A stretch of 55,120 bases of DNA from Pseudonocardiales bacterium (GTDB taxonomy: Bacteria > Actinomycetota > Actinomycetes > Mycobacteriales > Pseudonocardiaceae): assembly GCA_003244245.1 (NCBI GenBank), contig QHBY01000566.1, forward strand, positions 1 to 55,120. Direction: 5' to 3'. The translations under genes and the position numbers were made by a program. Positions 1 through 10,489 of this stretch are shown here, in pieces (positions within the stretch are counted from its first letter, which is position 1; each line of letters starts with the position of its first letter). The notes beneath the pieces are model-generated. The model was not told the DNA's origin, did no database searches, and worked only from the letters and a program-made list of their open reading frames with translations.

Positions 1-351
1 ACATGACCGGCGGCCGGGTGGTGGTGCTCGGGTCGATCGGGCGCAACTTCGCGGCCGGGATGTCCGGTGGCGTCGCCTATGTGCTTGACCTGCCCACGCA
101 ACGGATCAACCCGGAGATGGTCGACCTGGATCCCTTGGACGACCAGGACCGCGCGTTCCTGGCCGGCGTGGTGGCGCGCCACCACGCCGAGACCGGCTCT
201 GCGGTGGCGCACGCGCTGCTGGCCGACTGGGAGGCTGCGGTCGATCGGTTCGGCAAGGTCATGCCCAAGGACTTCAAGCGGGTGCTGGCCGCCCAAGCGG
301 CGGCTCAGCGAGACGGCCGGGACGTCGACGAAGCCATCATGGAGGCGGCTC

Positions 352-359
<8 letters not shown>
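1..359 (+). CDS. gltB: Glutamate synthase large subunit, C-terminal end (partial)
   Basis: This is the 3' end of the large subunit of NADPH-dependent glutamate synthase, which makes glutamate from glutamine and 2-oxoglutarate. The frame is open from the window edge and about 119 residues are visible. They include the glycine-rich end of the C-terminal beta-helix domain ([10 protein letters not shown]) and the typical tail with [11 protein letters not shown] and a final HG. The stop codon overlaps the start of gltD by 8 bases, so the two subunits are translationally coupled. The 5' part lies outside the window. Identification rests on the tail motifs and on the adjacent gltD. Confidence 0.93.
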
Positions 360-1803
<1,444 letters not shown>

Positions 1804-1861
1804 GTCTTGGCCACGCTCGGTTGCGGTCGGTTCCCAGATCGCGACGGCTTCGCCAACCTCC

Positions 1862-1928
1862 CATGATCACGTTTTGTGTGCCCGTAACGACATCGTGTGT
1901 CGTCCCAGGCACACAATCGGTGATCATG
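1862..1928. repeat. 67-bp interrupted palindrome downstream of gltD
   Basis: The outer arms CATGATCAC (1862-1870) and GTGATCATG (1920-1928) are perfect complements. Inside them TTGTGTGCC pairs with GGCACACAA after a 3-base mismatch, and AACGAC/GTCGTT-like arms pair around the centre near 1895. About 25 of 33 positions can pair. The element starts about 58 bases after the gltD stop, so it could act as a terminator. Its length and multi-block symmetry look more like a dispersed intergenic palindromic repeat. No second copy was found in this window. Confidence 0.8.
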
Positions 1929-2215
1929 CTTCGGCGCGACTTCCTGCCGCCACGGCACGCTAGCCGGAGCACTTTCGCCGCTCCGGGGTGTCGGGGAGGA
2001 AGCTGTTACCAGCCGCAAAACCAGGGCAGAGTCCCTGGTCATGGCCGCGTTTGCTGCGGGAGTAGCTTCCGCGCGGGGCGCGGAGGGTTGCCGAAGACGA
2101 GCTGATCGAGCACTGGACGCTAATCGGTGGCGAGTTGAGCCAGGTCGCTGGCAAGCGTGGCCCAGTCAGGGATCCGCCGGCGGGACGCACCCGGTCGCGC
2201 AACCTGGGACATCGA

Positions 2216-2470
2216 TCAGTACACCAGCCGTTCCACGCGATGGTGGAGAGCTCCATTGACCAACGGACCGATCAAGGCCGCCGGAGAAGACCTGGAACAG
2301 CTGGGCATTGCGGAACTCGCGGTCGCGGTCGGCTGCGAACGAGCCGTCGGCAAGCCTGTAGATCGAGTCGCAGAAGTCGCCGCCGCCGCGGCGTACCCCA
2401 GCAGGAACACCGCTGGCCCGAGAACCACCGACCCGACCGCATACGCCAGGGCCCAACGCAGCGGAGTCAT
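2216..2470 (-). pseudogene. Possible small membrane protein, frame-disrupted
   Basis: One minus-strand frame starts at ATG 2470 with a convincing membrane segment (MTPLRWALAYAVGSVVLG). It then becomes low-complexity Ser/Thr text. In the same interval another minus frame reads like a normal protein (DSIYRLADGSFAADRDREF), and the first frame looks plausible again at its end (IGPLVNGALHHRVERLVY). This pattern suggests one gene with two compensating frameshifts, or a decayed copy. No family was recognised. A chance ORF remains possible. Confidence 0.28.
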
Positions 2471-2544
2471 GGTCGGCACCAGTCCGACCTTGCCACACTC
2501 GCCGCTGCGGGATGTTCCGCCAGAGCTGTTCCGTCGATCGATGG

Positions 2545-3010
2545 CTACCGGGACAGCGACGTCTCCAGCCGACCGACATACCACTGAGACGCTACGGTCC
2601 AGCTACGCTGGTGCAGTTGCTGCTCGCGTTCGGCCGCCGGCTTGGTCGGCACGACGGCGAGCACCGCACCCAGGGCGGCAGCCTCGCGTTCCATGACGGT
2701 CAGGTCCACATCGTCGGTGACGCGGTCCGCGAGCAGAACGGGGCCACCAGGGTCGTAGACGGGCGGCGCCGGCCCGAGAATCCCCGAGAAACTTGTTCCC
2801 GAGGTCCGCCCCGGTGCAGCGCCAGGACCTGTTGTTTCCAGCGGCTTGACCCACCACTGCTCGGCGAGCCGCAAACCGCTACCAACCAGCATCTCGACCT
2901 TGGCCTGGTCCGCTTGGCGGTCACCACCCGCATGACGGCTACTCCACGGACCACGAGCTGGTCCCACGCGCCGTGCAGCAGCTCGCGGCCCGTCCCGAGC
3001 AGAACCGTTG
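2545..3010 (-). pseudogene. Conserved hypothetical protein, probably frameshifted
   Basis: The last ~120 residues of the minus-strand ORF ending at 2545 have normal protein composition (VEMLVGSGLRLAEQWWVKPL, GPAPPVYDPGGPVLLADRV, RSWTVASQWYVGRLE). Upstream of about 2910 the plausible sequence lies in a different minus frame (VLLGTGRELLHGAWDQLVV, then GVAVMRVVTA). Joining the two needs a single-base shift near 2910-2930. The gene follows the EEP nuclease gene in the same direction and may be the last member of that operon. Function unknown; the resemblance to an actinobacterial hypothetical family is from memory only. Confidence 0.45.
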
Positions 3011-3054
3011 AAGACGGCTGACGGCTCCCGACACAGCATCGATCGGCAGGCTGC

Positions 3055-3786
3055 CTACGGGGTGGGCAGCTCCAGGTCCACGAGCAGTAGGGGGTGGTCG
3101 CTGCCCGCGGCGGCGGCGTCGTCGGCCAGGCACTGGGCGTCGAGCACCGGGATACCGGGGGTGGCCCAGAGGTGGTCATCGTCGGCATTGAGCACGTGGT
3201 TGAGGTGGTGGATCGGTCCCGGACCTAGCAGTGGATCGGCGCTGTCAGGTACTCGGGGGCCGGCGTCGATACCGAAGATGACCGGACCGGGCACATCGGT
3301 GAGCCAGCTGGCGATCCCAGCGTGAAACGCTTGCTGTAGCGCGGCAGCGGGCACACCAGATGGCTGGCGACCGTGGAAACTGCATACGGTCAGCAGGTCG
3401 CCGGTGGCCAATGCCACCTGGGCCGCCACCGTCCGCCACAAGAACCCGGGCCGCGCCGGATCGCTGATCTCGAACGGCGCCTGGTCCAGCACCCCGGCAT
3501 CGAGCAGAGCGGTGTTCGAGACGCCCAACACAGCGCATCCCAGCCGGTACTCGCTGGCCCGCGGCTTGCACAGGTCAGTGGACAGGGCGCCCCAGGAGAA
3601 CTGCCTGGTCCTGCGGTGCATCCGCTCATGGGCGGAAGGGTGCGGCAGCAGCGCGCGGTAGACCGGGCGGCCGATCTCCTGGAGCAACACAAGGTCAGGC
3701 TGCAGCCGGCGAAGCAGCTCGATCTTGGCGTCCAGCAGTCCGGTCGGTCTGGAATCGACGTTCCAGCTCACCACCCGAATGCGCAC
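3055..3786 (-). CDS. Endonuclease/exonuclease/phosphatase (EEP) family protein
   Basis: 243-residue metal-dependent phosphodiesterase-fold protein. Family landmarks appear in order: SWNVDSR at the N terminus, the LLQEI glutamate near residue 38, GIDAGPR in the second half and the C-terminal GSDHPLLLVDLELP, which carries the catalytic Asp-His. EEP members cut DNA or hydrolyse phosphoesters; the substrate here is not evident. The ORF track starts at 3855, but GTG 3786 lies six bases below the stop of the upstream gene and gives the normal VRIRVVSWN beginning. It forms an operon with the PD-(D/E)XK-like gene, suggesting a shared role in DNA metabolism or defence. Confidence 0.8.
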   Translation of the reverse strand: MRIRVVSWNVDSRPTGLLDAKIELLRRLQPDLVLLQEIGRPVYRALLPHPSAHERMHRRTRQFSWGALSTDLCKPRASEYRLGCAVLGVSNTALLDAGVLDQAPFEISDPARPGFLWRTVAAQVALATGDLLTVCSFHGRQPSGVPAAALQQAFHAGIASWLTDVPGPVIFGIDAGPRVPDSADPLLGPGPIHHLNHVLNADDDHLWATPGIPVLDAQCLADDAAAAGSDHPLLLVDLELPTP

Positions 3787-3791
3787 CGGCG

Positions 3792-4862
3792 TTACTGGCC
3801 CGCGCCAGGAGTCCGGTACTCCGAGACCCGGTGGATCTCGGGAACGAATCCCCACACCGATCCCAACCGCCCGAGCTCGAAGTCTCCGCTGACCCGCTTG
3901 CGATACGACGTATCGAGGATCGGGCGCTCGTCGATCCCTTGGGTTATCGCCAGGCAGGGCGCCCGGTAGGCGCAGGTCGAACAGTTCTCCCAGGAAGGGT
4001 TCGGGTACATCCGCAGTGCCGGATCCGTCATATCCTGAATTTCCAGCGCTACGGCGATGCCGTGCCGGGCGATTTCCAGCTCAGCCCGCGGGATATGGGT
4101 GCGGCGGAAGGACTCAGTGGCCCGCTGTGTCGTGATCCCACCAGCCCCCGGCACCGCCCGCACTTGGACCTTAGAATTTCCTGCGGCCGGCACCGCGGCA
4201 CGCAACTCGTTGTGGATGGTGCCTTCGAGTTGGGCCAGAAAGTGCACCTGCCACGCCCAGCTGCGGGTCAGCGCCTGCTCGTCGAGCCGCAGCTGGTCGA
4301 GCTCGGGCCACTGCGGACCGGTGACGATCCGGTGCTCGACCAGCCAGTACAGCTCATGGTCGTCGATCACCACCAGGTCGATCCGGACCCGGAATTGCAG
4401 CGGCCGACCTTCCGCGGTGATCAGCCCACTGTCCGGGTCGGCTGGGTCGGGCAAAGCGATGTCGAACTGCGAGGCGACCTGGATCGGGGTGAAGCGGTCG
4501 ACGTCGCCGGCCCATTCGAAATAGCGCTGGAGAATACCGGTGCCCAGCTCCAGGTGCTGCTCCCAATCCTGAACCTGATCAGCGGATAACTCACAGGTCC
4601 GCGTGTAGGCATCGCGCTGCCGGCGCATCGACTTCTCGAAGCCGGCGACGGCCAGCGGCCGCACGATCGCCCGGTTCCAGTCCCACATGCCGGGGAAGTA
4701 GTAGACGTCGAGCGCGTCGTGGATCGCTTCGCTGAGGTCGAAGACCTGTGCCGGCTCGATCCGCTCGTAGTCCTGCCGTTCCCGCGCACCGAGATCCCAG
4801 GCTCGGCGGCACCGCCGGAACAGTCGGTTCTCCCACGGTCTGGCCACATAGTTCACGCTCAC
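3792..4862 (-). CDS. PD-(D/E)XK nuclease-like protein with C-terminal cysteine cluster
   Basis: 356-residue protein resembling the RecB-type PD-(D/E)XK nuclease group. The N-terminal part is aromatic and basic (RPWENRLFRRCRRAWDL). The middle has an LRVRIDLVVID-like strand (FRVRIDLVVIDD) followed by YWLVEHRIV, which fits the D...E-x-K-type core with a changed lysine. The end carries CSTCAYRAPCLAI, a cysteine group like the Fe-S staple of RecB/AddB nucleases. GTG 4862 was chosen because GGAGG sits five bases upstream, whereas the track start at 5090 runs through non-coding text. It is divergent from vapB. The missing canonical E-x-K leaves catalysis uncertain. Confidence 0.65.
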   Translation of the reverse strand: MSVNYVARPWENRLFRRCRRAWDLGARERQDYERIEPAQVFDLSEAIHDALDVYYFPGMWDWNRAIVRPLAVAGFEKSMRRQRDAYTRTCELSADQVQDWEQHLELGTGILQRYFEWAGDVDRFTPIQVASQFDIALPDPADPDSGLITAEGRPLQFRVRIDLVVIDDHELYWLVEHRIVTGPQWPELDQLRLDEQALTRSWAWQVHFLAQLEGTIHNELRAAVPAAGNSKVQVRAVPGAGGITTQRATESFRRTHIPRAELEIARHGIAVALEIQDMTDPALRMYPNPSWENCSTCAYRAPCLAITQGIDERPILDTSYRKRVSGDFELGRLGSVWGFVPEIHRVSEYRTPGAGQ

Positions 4863-4915
4863 GGCCACCTCCTGCCGCCCGCATCTGAACTCCGAGCGTA
4901 CCGTGACCAAGGCCC

Positions 4916-4929
4916 TGCAGACGTCTGCA
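4916..4929. promoter_or_regulatory. Perfect 14-bp palindrome upstream of vapB, probable operator
   Basis: TGCAGACGTCTGCA is its own reverse complement and ends 21 bases before the vapB ATG. It lies in the 88-base gap shared with the divergent nuclease operon. The following ATATGACGGTATGTTGAT contains -10-like TATGAC/GTATGT hexamers. VapB-type ribbon-helix-helix antitoxins commonly bind palindromes in their own promoters, so an autoregulatory operator is likely. The role is inferred. Confidence 0.6.
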
Positions 4930-4950
4930 TATGACGGTATGTTGATCTGT

Positions 4951-5199
4951 ATGCGAACAACGCTCAACCTTCCGGACGGCCTGGTGGCGCAAGCCAAGGC
5001 CCAGGCGGCAGCGAGCGGCCAAACACTCACCAGCCTGATCGAAGAGGGCCTGCGGCTGGTACTGCAAAAGCACCACGTCCCCTGCCCCACCGCACCCGAA
5101 CCGCTGCCCGCCTATGGGGACCCGGCCGGGCGCGTCCTCGTCGATCTGGGCGATCGTGACGCGGTATGGCGAGCCCTCGACGAGGACCGACACGCGTGA
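4951..5199 (+). CDS. vapB: Ribbon-helix-helix antitoxin (VapB type)
   Basis: 82-residue antitoxin. The N-terminal MRTTLNLPDGLVAQAKAQAA forms the beta strand and first helix of the ribbon-helix-helix fold, followed by the second helix (LTSLIEEGLRLVLQK). The Pro-rich C-terminal half would wrap the toxin. ATG 4951 starts exactly at the RHH strand, so the track start at 4903 is too early. The stop overlaps the toxin start by four bases (GTGA), the usual toxin-antitoxin coupling. The antitoxin is expected to neutralise VapC and repress the operon through the upstream palindrome. Confidence 0.87.
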   Translation: MRTTLNLPDGLVAQAKAQAAASGQTLTSLIEEGLRLVLQKHHVPCPTAPEPLPAYGDPAGRVLVDLGDRDAVWRALDEDRHA

Positions 5200-5627
5200 T
5201 CCTGCCGGACGTCAACATCCTGGTGTTTGCGTTTCGCCGGGAGGTCGAGCGGCACGAGCGGTACGCAGCCTGGCTGGCTTCCCTGGTCGCGGGCGCTGAC
5301 GAGCTCGCGCTGCACGACACCGTGCTCGCCGGGGCGGCCAGGCTCGTAACCAACCCGAGAATCTTTGCCGACCCGGCCCCGATGCCGGCGGCGCTCGACT
5401 TCATCGCGCGATTACGTGCAGCACAACGGGCTCGCTGGCTGCCGTCAAGCGATGCGGTATGGACTGAGCTCGAACGCCTGGCGGGCCAGGACCGCGGGCT
5501 GCGGGGCAACCTGGTGCCGGATGCGTTGCTGGCCGCACTGGCCCGCACCCACGGCTGCCAGATCGCCACCGCCGATCGCGGGTTCGCCCGGTTCCCCGGC
5601 GTGCGCTTCTTCGATCCCGCTGCCTGA
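5196..5627 (+). CDS. vapC: PIN-domain toxin ribonuclease (VapC type)
   Basis: 143-residue PIN-domain protein, predicted Mg-dependent endoribonuclease that cleaves RNA and halts translation when not bound by VapB. The acidic triad is visible: Asp5 in LPDVNILVFAF, Glu in VWTELERL, Asp in LVPDALLAALA and Asp in ATADRGFARF. The last motif, with FPGVRFFDP, is typical of the TA-associated VapC subfamily. GTG 5196 overlaps the vapB stop; the track start at 5166 lies inside vapB. It ends 29 bases before the convergent acyl-CoA dehydrogenase gene. Target RNA unknown. Confidence 0.88.
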   Translation: MILPDVNILVFAFRREVERHERYAAWLASLVAGADELALHDTVLAGAARLVTNPRIFADPAPMPAALDFIARLRAAQRARWLPSSDAVWTELERLAGQDRGLRGNLVPDALLAALARTHGCQIATADRGFARFPGVRFFDPAA

Positions 5628-5656
5628 CTTAGGTCTCTTGCCGCGTCTGGGCACGA

Positions 5657-6799
5657 TCAGCCGACGCCTAGGTGGCGAGCGATGAGGATGCGTTGGACCT
5701 CACTGGTGCCTTCGCCGATCTCTAAGACCTTGGCGTCACGGTAGAAGCGGGCTACCGGATACTCATTCATGAAGCCGTACCCGCCGAAGACTTGAGTGGC
5801 GTCCCTGGCATTGTCCATCGCGGCATTCGAGGAGACCAACTTCGCAATCGCGGCCTCCTTCTTGAACGGTTCGCCGCGCAGCATCCGGTCAGCAGCATGG
5901 TAGTAGGTCAGCCGGGCGGCATGCGTCCGCGCCTCCATATCGGCAATCTTGAACTGGATCGCCTGATAGCTGCCGATGGCGTGGCCGAAAGCGTGCCGCT
6001 GCCGAGCGTACGATACGCATTCGTCAATACAGCCCTGGGCCAGGCCAACCCCCAGCGCGGCGATCGCGATGCGACCCTCGTCGAGAATGGCCAGGAACTG
6101 CGCGTAACCTCGACCGCGTTCGCCGAGCAGATTGCTCAGCGGCACCCGGCAGTCGTCGAAGAACAGCCCGCGGGTGTCCGAGCATCGCCAGCCGACTTTG
6201 GAGTAACTCTCCGAGACCGTGAAGCCCGGGTGCCCGGCGGGGACCATGATGGTGGAGATCTCCTTGCGGCCTCCGCTGACGCCGGTGATCGCGGTGACGG
6301 TGACCACAGAGGTGATGTCGGTGCCCGAATTGGTGATGAATGCCTTGGACCCATTGATCACCCACTCGTCGCCCTCGCAGCGAGCGGTGGTGCGGGTAGC
6401 GCCCGCGTCGGATCCACCACCGGACTCGGTGAGGCCGAAGGCCCCGAGCCGCTGGCCGGTGCACAGCTGCGGAAGCCAGCGCTGCTTCTGCTCCTCGGTG
6501 CCGAACCGGAAGATCGGCATGGCGCCCAGCGACACGCTGTCTTCCAGTGTGATGGCCACCGACGAGTCCACCCGCGCCAGTTCCTCCAGCGCCAGGCACA
6601 GGGCGAAATAGTCGCCGCCCATCCCGCCGTACTCCTCGGGAAAGGGCAGCCCGAACAACCCCATGGCTCCCATCTTCGCCACCAGCGCGTAAGGGAATGT
6701 CCCGTGCTCGTAGAGGTCGGCGATGACCGGGGCGATGTCCTTGCGGGCGAACTCCTCAACGGTGGCCCGCAGCGCCGCGTACTCCTCACTGAGGTCCAA
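5657..6799 (-). CDS. Acyl-CoA dehydrogenase (isovaleryl/short-branched-chain type)
   Basis: FAD-dependent acyl-CoA dehydrogenase of ~380 residues with intact N-terminal, middle and C-terminal domains. Signatures are [23 protein letters not shown] and the C-terminal [19 protein letters not shown], whose EGTSE glutamate position serves as catalytic base in most family members. A TTG at 6799 preceded by GGGAGG at good distance gives the common LDLSEEY beginning; the track start at 6823 is a GTG inside the upstream gene. It is the last gene of the accD-accA-fadE operon, which in Mycobacterium tuberculosis (accD1-accA1-fadE19) serves branched-chain amino acid breakdown. Isovaleryl-CoA is the most likely substrate. 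Confidence 0.9.
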   Translation of the reverse strand: MDLSEEYAALRATVEEFARKDIAPVIADLYEHGTFPYALVAKMGAMGLFGLPFPEEYGGMGGDYFALCLALEELARVDSSVAITLEDSVSLGAMPIFRFGTEEQKQRWLPQLCTGQRLGAFGLTESGGGSDAGATRTTARCEGDEWVINGSKAFITNSGTDITSVVTVTAITGVSGGRKEISTIMVPAGHPGFTVSESYSKVGWRCSDTRGLFFDDCRVPLSNLLGERGRGYAQFLAILDEGRIAIAALGVGLAQGCIDECVSYARQRHAFGHAIGSYQAIQFKIADMEARTHAARLTYYHAADRMLRGEPFKKEAAIAKLVSSNAAMDNARDATQVFGGYGFMNEYPVARFYRDAKVLEIGEGTSEVQRILIARHLGVG

Positions 6800-8921
6800 T
6801 GCGCCCTCCCTTCGGTCGGGCACTCACGAGCGTCAGCAGTACTGCGTCGCGCTCGACGGTGTCACCGGGGCGGGCGCGGAGCTTGCGAACCACCCCGGTG
6901 ATCGGCGCGATGAGCACATGCTCCATCTTCATCGCTTCGAGCACGAGTAGCCGGGCGCCTGTGGTGACGCGCTGACCCTCGGTGACGTCGACGGCGATGA
7001 CGGTGCCGGGCATCGGAGCGTGCACCGCCCCGCCAAGGTCCTGCTCGGTGCGCCGCGCCGCGTCGAGGGCCTGCTCGCCCAGCTTCCAGCTGTGCCCATC
7101 GCGGCCCAGCCACAATGCGGCGCCGTCGACCGCGCAGGTGTAGCGGCGGGTGATCCGGTCAACGGCGGCGACCAGATCCCCGTCATCCCACCAGGCCGAG
7201 GCGCGGGTCACGGCGCCCTCGCCGACCACCAACTCGGCGTCGGCGGCCCGACCCCGGGTTCGGACCTCTACCGGCTGGTACCCACTGGCCTGCATCCGCC
7301 AACGGGTCCAGGCGGGCTCGCCGATTCGCCATCCGCCGGGCAGCTCGAACGGATCCACCACCGCTCCGGTGGATTCCAGCGCGAGCAGTGCACGCAATGC
7401 GGCCGCGGCCAGCACATGCTCAGGCAGTTGCGCACTGCGCGGATTGCGGCGCTCCACCAGCCCGGTGTCCAGCTTTCCGGCCTGCACGTCGGCATCGGCG
7501 ATCAGGTCGCGTAGGAACGCCACGTTGGTACCCAAGCCCAGGATGCTGGTCTGGGCCAATGCGGCGTCCAGCCGGCGCAGCGCGGTGTCCCGGTCCGGAC
7601 CGTGTGCGATGACCTTGGCTAGCAGCGGGTCGTAGTCGCTGCCCACGGTGTCGCCCGCCCGCAGCCCGGAGTCCACCCGAACGCCCGACCCGGCGGGCTC
7701 ACGCAGCCGCAGGACGCGGCCGCCGGTGGGCAGGAAACCACCCGCAGGATCCTCGGCGTAGACCCGCGCCTCGACCGCATGGCCGTCGAAGCGGACGTCA
7801 TCCTGGCGAAACCCCAGCGGCTCCCCCGTGGCGACCCGCAGCTGCCACTCGACCAGGTCCAGCCCGGTGACCAGCTCGGTGACCGGGTGCTCGACCTGCA
7901 ACCGGGTGTTCATCTCCAGGAAGAAAAACCGATCTGGGGTATCGGCCGGCACGATGAACTCGACCGTGCCCACCCCGGTGTACCCCACCGCCTGCGCGAC
8001 GGCCACTGCGCACTGACCCATCCGGGCTCGGGTCGCGGCGTCGAGCAGCACCGACGGTGCCTCTTCGACGATCTTCTGGTGCCGCCGCTGCAAGCTGCAC
8101 TCGCGTTCACCGAGGTGCACCACCCCGCCGTGCGCGTCAGCCAGTACCTGGATCTCGAGGTGCCGCGCGATGGCGATGAACCGTTCGACGAGCAGCGTGG
8201 CGTCACCGAAGGCGCCCCGGGCCTCCCGGCGGGCGCCGGCGATGGCCTCGGGCAGGTCCTGCGCGCGGTGCACCACCCGCAGCCCTTTGCCCCCACCGCC
8301 GGCGGACGGCTTGAGCAGCACCGGGTAACCCAGCGCGTCGGCAGCGGCGGCCAACGCGTCATCGTCGCAAGCCAGTCCGTCGCTGCCCGGGATCACCGGG
8401 ACGCCTGCGGCCACCACGGTCGCCTTGGCCCGGATCTTGTCGCCCATCGCCTCGATGGCGGCGGCAGGCGGCCCGACGAAGACCAGCCCGACGCAAGCAC
8501 AGGCCCGGGCGAAGGCGGCATTCTCCGAGAGGAACCCGTAGCCGGGGTGCACGGCCTGCGCGCCGGTACGGGCCGCCGCGTCGAGTATCGCGTCGATCGA
8601 CAGGTAGCTCGCAGCCGCCGGCGCTGGACCGATCCGGACGGCGACGTCGGCGTCGCGGACGTGCCGCGCGCCGGCGTCGGCGTCGCTGTACACGGCCACT
8701 GAGCGCAGGCCCATCGCGCGCAGCGTGCGGATCACCCGGACCGCGATCTCACCGCGATTGGCCACCAGCACGGTATGGAACATGCGCGAAGCCTGCTCGC
8801 AGGGCTGGGCCTTCGTCTGGGCCATCGTCTGGGCCATCGTCTGGGCCATCGTCTGGGCCTTCGTCTGGGCCTTCGTCTGGGCCTTCGTCTGGGCCTTCGT
8901 CTGGGCCTTCGTCACTGTCAC
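6786..8921 (-). CDS. accA: Acyl-CoA carboxylase alpha subunit (biotin carboxylase-BCCP)
   Basis: 711-residue subunit with an N-terminal biotin carboxylase and a C-terminal biotin carrier domain. It carboxylates biotin with ATP and bicarbonate. Seen in order: [28 protein letters not shown] (ATP loop), the [17 protein letters not shown] active-site strand and [10 protein letters not shown] with the biotinyl lysine near the end. Neighbours point to 3-methylcrotonyl-CoA carboxylase of leucine breakdown. The GTG at 8921 overlaps the accD stop (GTGA). From that start the first ~45 residues are TKAQ/TMAQ repeats encoded by a minisatellite. The alternative ATG 8783 gives [12 protein letters not shown], the normal family start, so which one is used is open. 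Confidence 0.93.
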   Translation of the reverse strand: MTVTKAQTKAQTKAQTKAQTKAQTMAQTMAQTMAQTKAQPCEQASRMFHTVLVANRGEIAVRVIRTLRAMGLRSVAVYSDADAGARHVRDADVAVRIGPAPAAASYLSIDAILDAAARTGAQAVHPGYGFLSENAAFARACACVGLVFVGPPAAAIEAMGDKIRAKATVVAAGVPVIPGSDGLACDDDALAAAADALGYPVLLKPSAGGGGKGLRVVHRAQDLPEAIAGARREARGAFGDATLLVERFIAIARHLEIQVLADAHGGVVHLGERECSLQRRHQKIVEEAPSVLLDAATRARMGQCAVAVAQAVGYTGVGTVEFIVPADTPDRFFFLEMNTRLQVEHPVTELVTGLDLVEWQLRVATGEPLGFRQDDVRFDGHAVEARVYAEDPAGGFLPTGGRVLRLREPAGSGVRVDSGLRAGDTVGSDYDPLLAKVIAHGPDRDTALRRLDAALAQTSILGLGTNVAFLRDLIADADVQAGKLDTGLVERRNPRSAQLPEHVLAAAALRALLALESTGAVVDPFELPGGWRIGEPAWTRWRMQASGYQPVEVRTRGRAADAELVVGEGAVTRASAWWDDGDLVAAVDRITRRYTCAVDGAALWLGRDGHSWKLGEQALDAARRTEQDLGGAVHAPMPGTVIAVDVTEGQRVTTGARLLVLEAMKMEHVLIAPITGVVRKLRARPGDTVERDAVLLTLVSARPKGGRIGPQ
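8805..8912. repeat. 12-bp tandem repeat (9 units) at the 5' end of accA
   Basis: Nine contiguous 12-base units read CTGGGCCTTCGT or CTGGGCCATCGT on the plus strand. The order is one TTC unit, three ATC units, then five TTC units. On the minus strand they encode TKAQ and TMAQ. The multiple of three keeps the accA frame intact at any copy number. The array lies between the accD/accA stop-start overlap and the conserved biotin carboxylase start. Confidence 0.97.
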
Positions 8922-10453
8922 ATCCGGAAGATGCCGAAGCGGCTGGTCTCGAGCGGGGCGTTAGCGCAGGCTGACAGGGCCAATCCGAGCACCATCCGGG
9001 TATCCGCCGGGTCGATCACCCCGTCGTCCCACAGCCGGGCGGTCGAATAGTAGGGGTTGCCCTGCTGCTCGTACTGGTCACGGATGCGCTGCGCGACGGC
9101 CACATCGCCTTCTGGGTCGTCAGCACCCCGGACGGCACCGAGCACCGTGGCCGCCTGCTCCCCGCCCATTACCGAGATCCGCGCATTGGGCCACATGAAG
9201 AGAAACCGCGGCGAGTACGCCCGGCCACACATGGCGTAATTGCCTGCGCCGAATGAACCACCGATGATGACGGTCAGCTTGGGCACCCGCGTGGTCGCGA
9301 CCGCGGTAACCATCTTCGCGCCGTGCTTGGCGATGCCGCCGGCCTCATATTCCCGACCCACCATGAAACCGGAGATGTTCTGCAGGAACACCAGCGGAAC
9401 GCCGCGCTGGTCACAGAGTTCTATGAAATGCGCACCCTTCAGTGCCGACTCGCTGAATAGGATCCCGTTGTTGGCCACAATGCCCACCGGATGCCCGTGC
9501 AGCCGGGCGAAACCGGTGACCAGCGTGGCGCCGTATTCGGCCTTGAACTCGTGGAAACGAGACCCGTCGACGATCCGGGCGATCACCTCGCGGACGTCGT
9601 AGGGGGTGCGCGAATCCACCGGCACCACGTCGTAAATCCCGTTCACGGAAGGCTCCTCGGTGGCGATCACCTCCCACGGCCGGGGCGGGCGGGGCCCGAG
9701 GGTGCCGACGATGGAGCGGACGATCCGCAGCGCGTGGGCGTCGTCGGCGGCGAGGTGATCGGTGACCCCGGAGACCCGGGAGTGCAGCTCGGCCCCGCCG
9801 AGCTGCTCGGCGGTCACCACCTCACCGGTGGCTGCGGCCACCAGCGGCGGCCCGCCGAGGAATATCGTGCCCTGGTTGCGGACGATCACCGCCTGGTCGC
9901 TCATCGCCGGTACGTAGGCGCCGCCCGCGGTGCAGGAGCCCAGCACCGCCGCGATCTGCGGGATCCCGCGTGCGGACATCGTCGCCTGGTTGTAGAAGAT
10001 CCGGCCGAAGTGCTCCCGATCAGGGAACACCTGATCCTGTTCGGGCAGGTAGGCCCCGCCGGAATCGACGAGGTAGAGGCACGGTAGGCGGTTGTGCAGC
10101 GCCACCTCCTGGGCCCGCAGGTGTTTCTTCACCGTGATCGGGTAGTAGGTGCCACCCTTGACGGTCGCGTCGTTGGCGACGATCACGCACTCCCGCCCGG
10201 ACACCCGCCCTATCCCGGTGATGATTCCCGCGGCGGGGGCCTCGTCGCCGTACATGCCGGTGGCCGCGAGCGGGGACAACTCCAGGAACGGGCTCGACGG
10301 GTCCACCAACGTATCGACCCGGTCGCGGGGCAACAGCTTGCCGCGCCCGACGTGCCGCTGCCGAGCCCTGGCCGACCCACCCAGCCGAGCTCTCCCAAGC
10401 CGCTCGCGCAGCTCAGCGACCAGCACCAAGTGCGTCCCCACCAGGCCCTTCAC
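8918..10453 (-). CDS. accD: Acyl-CoA carboxylase beta subunit (methylcrotonyl-type carboxyltransferase)
   Basis: 511-residue carboxyltransferase that moves the carboxyl group from biotin to an acyl-CoA. Both crotonase-fold halves are complete, with [44 protein letters not shown] and [16 protein letters not shown]. The [10 protein letters not shown] and QNISGFMVG forms are those of methylcrotonyl-CoA carboxylase beta subunits rather than acetyl/propionyl-CoA AccD. The start is GTG 10453 (MKGLVGTH). It is the first gene of the operon and its stop overlaps the accA GTG. Substrate assignment is from family motifs and context. Confidence 0.93.
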   Translation of the reverse strand: MKGLVGTHLVLVAELRERLGRARLGGSARARQRHVGRGKLLPRDRVDTLVDPSSPFLELSPLAATGMYGDEAPAAGIITGIGRVSGRECVIVANDATVKGGTYYPITVKKHLRAQEVALHNRLPCLYLVDSGGAYLPEQDQVFPDREHFGRIFYNQATMSARGIPQIAAVLGSCTAGGAYVPAMSDQAVIVRNQGTIFLGGPPLVAAATGEVVTAEQLGGAELHSRVSGVTDHLAADDAHALRIVRSIVGTLGPRPPRPWEVIATEEPSVNGIYDVVPVDSRTPYDVREVIARIVDGSRFHEFKAEYGATLVTGFARLHGHPVGIVANNGILFSESALKGAHFIELCDQRGVPLVFLQNISGFMVGREYEAGGIAKHGAKMVTAVATTRVPKLTVIIGGSFGAGNYAMCGRAYSPRFLFMWPNARISVMGGEQAATVLGAVRGADDPEGDVAVAQRIRDQYEQQGNPYYSTARLWDDGVIDPADTRMVLGLALSACANAPLETSRFGIFRM

Positions 10454-10489
10454 ATCCTCACGTTAGCGCCCGATCGCGCCACCGGGGCG

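Noticed and set aside
2020-2039. Hairpin ACCAGGG/CCCTGGT in the gap after gltD
   Set aside because: A 7-bp stem alone is common by chance at this GC content, and it is not placed at the end of a recognised gene.
8805-8912. Possible CRISPR array
   Set aside because: The units are contiguous 12-mers without spacers and no cas gene is near.
8775-9050. Plus-strand ORF with GLRLGLRLG repeats
   Set aside because: This is the translation of the 12-bp minisatellite in the wrong strand and frame. The repeat belongs to accA on the minus strand.
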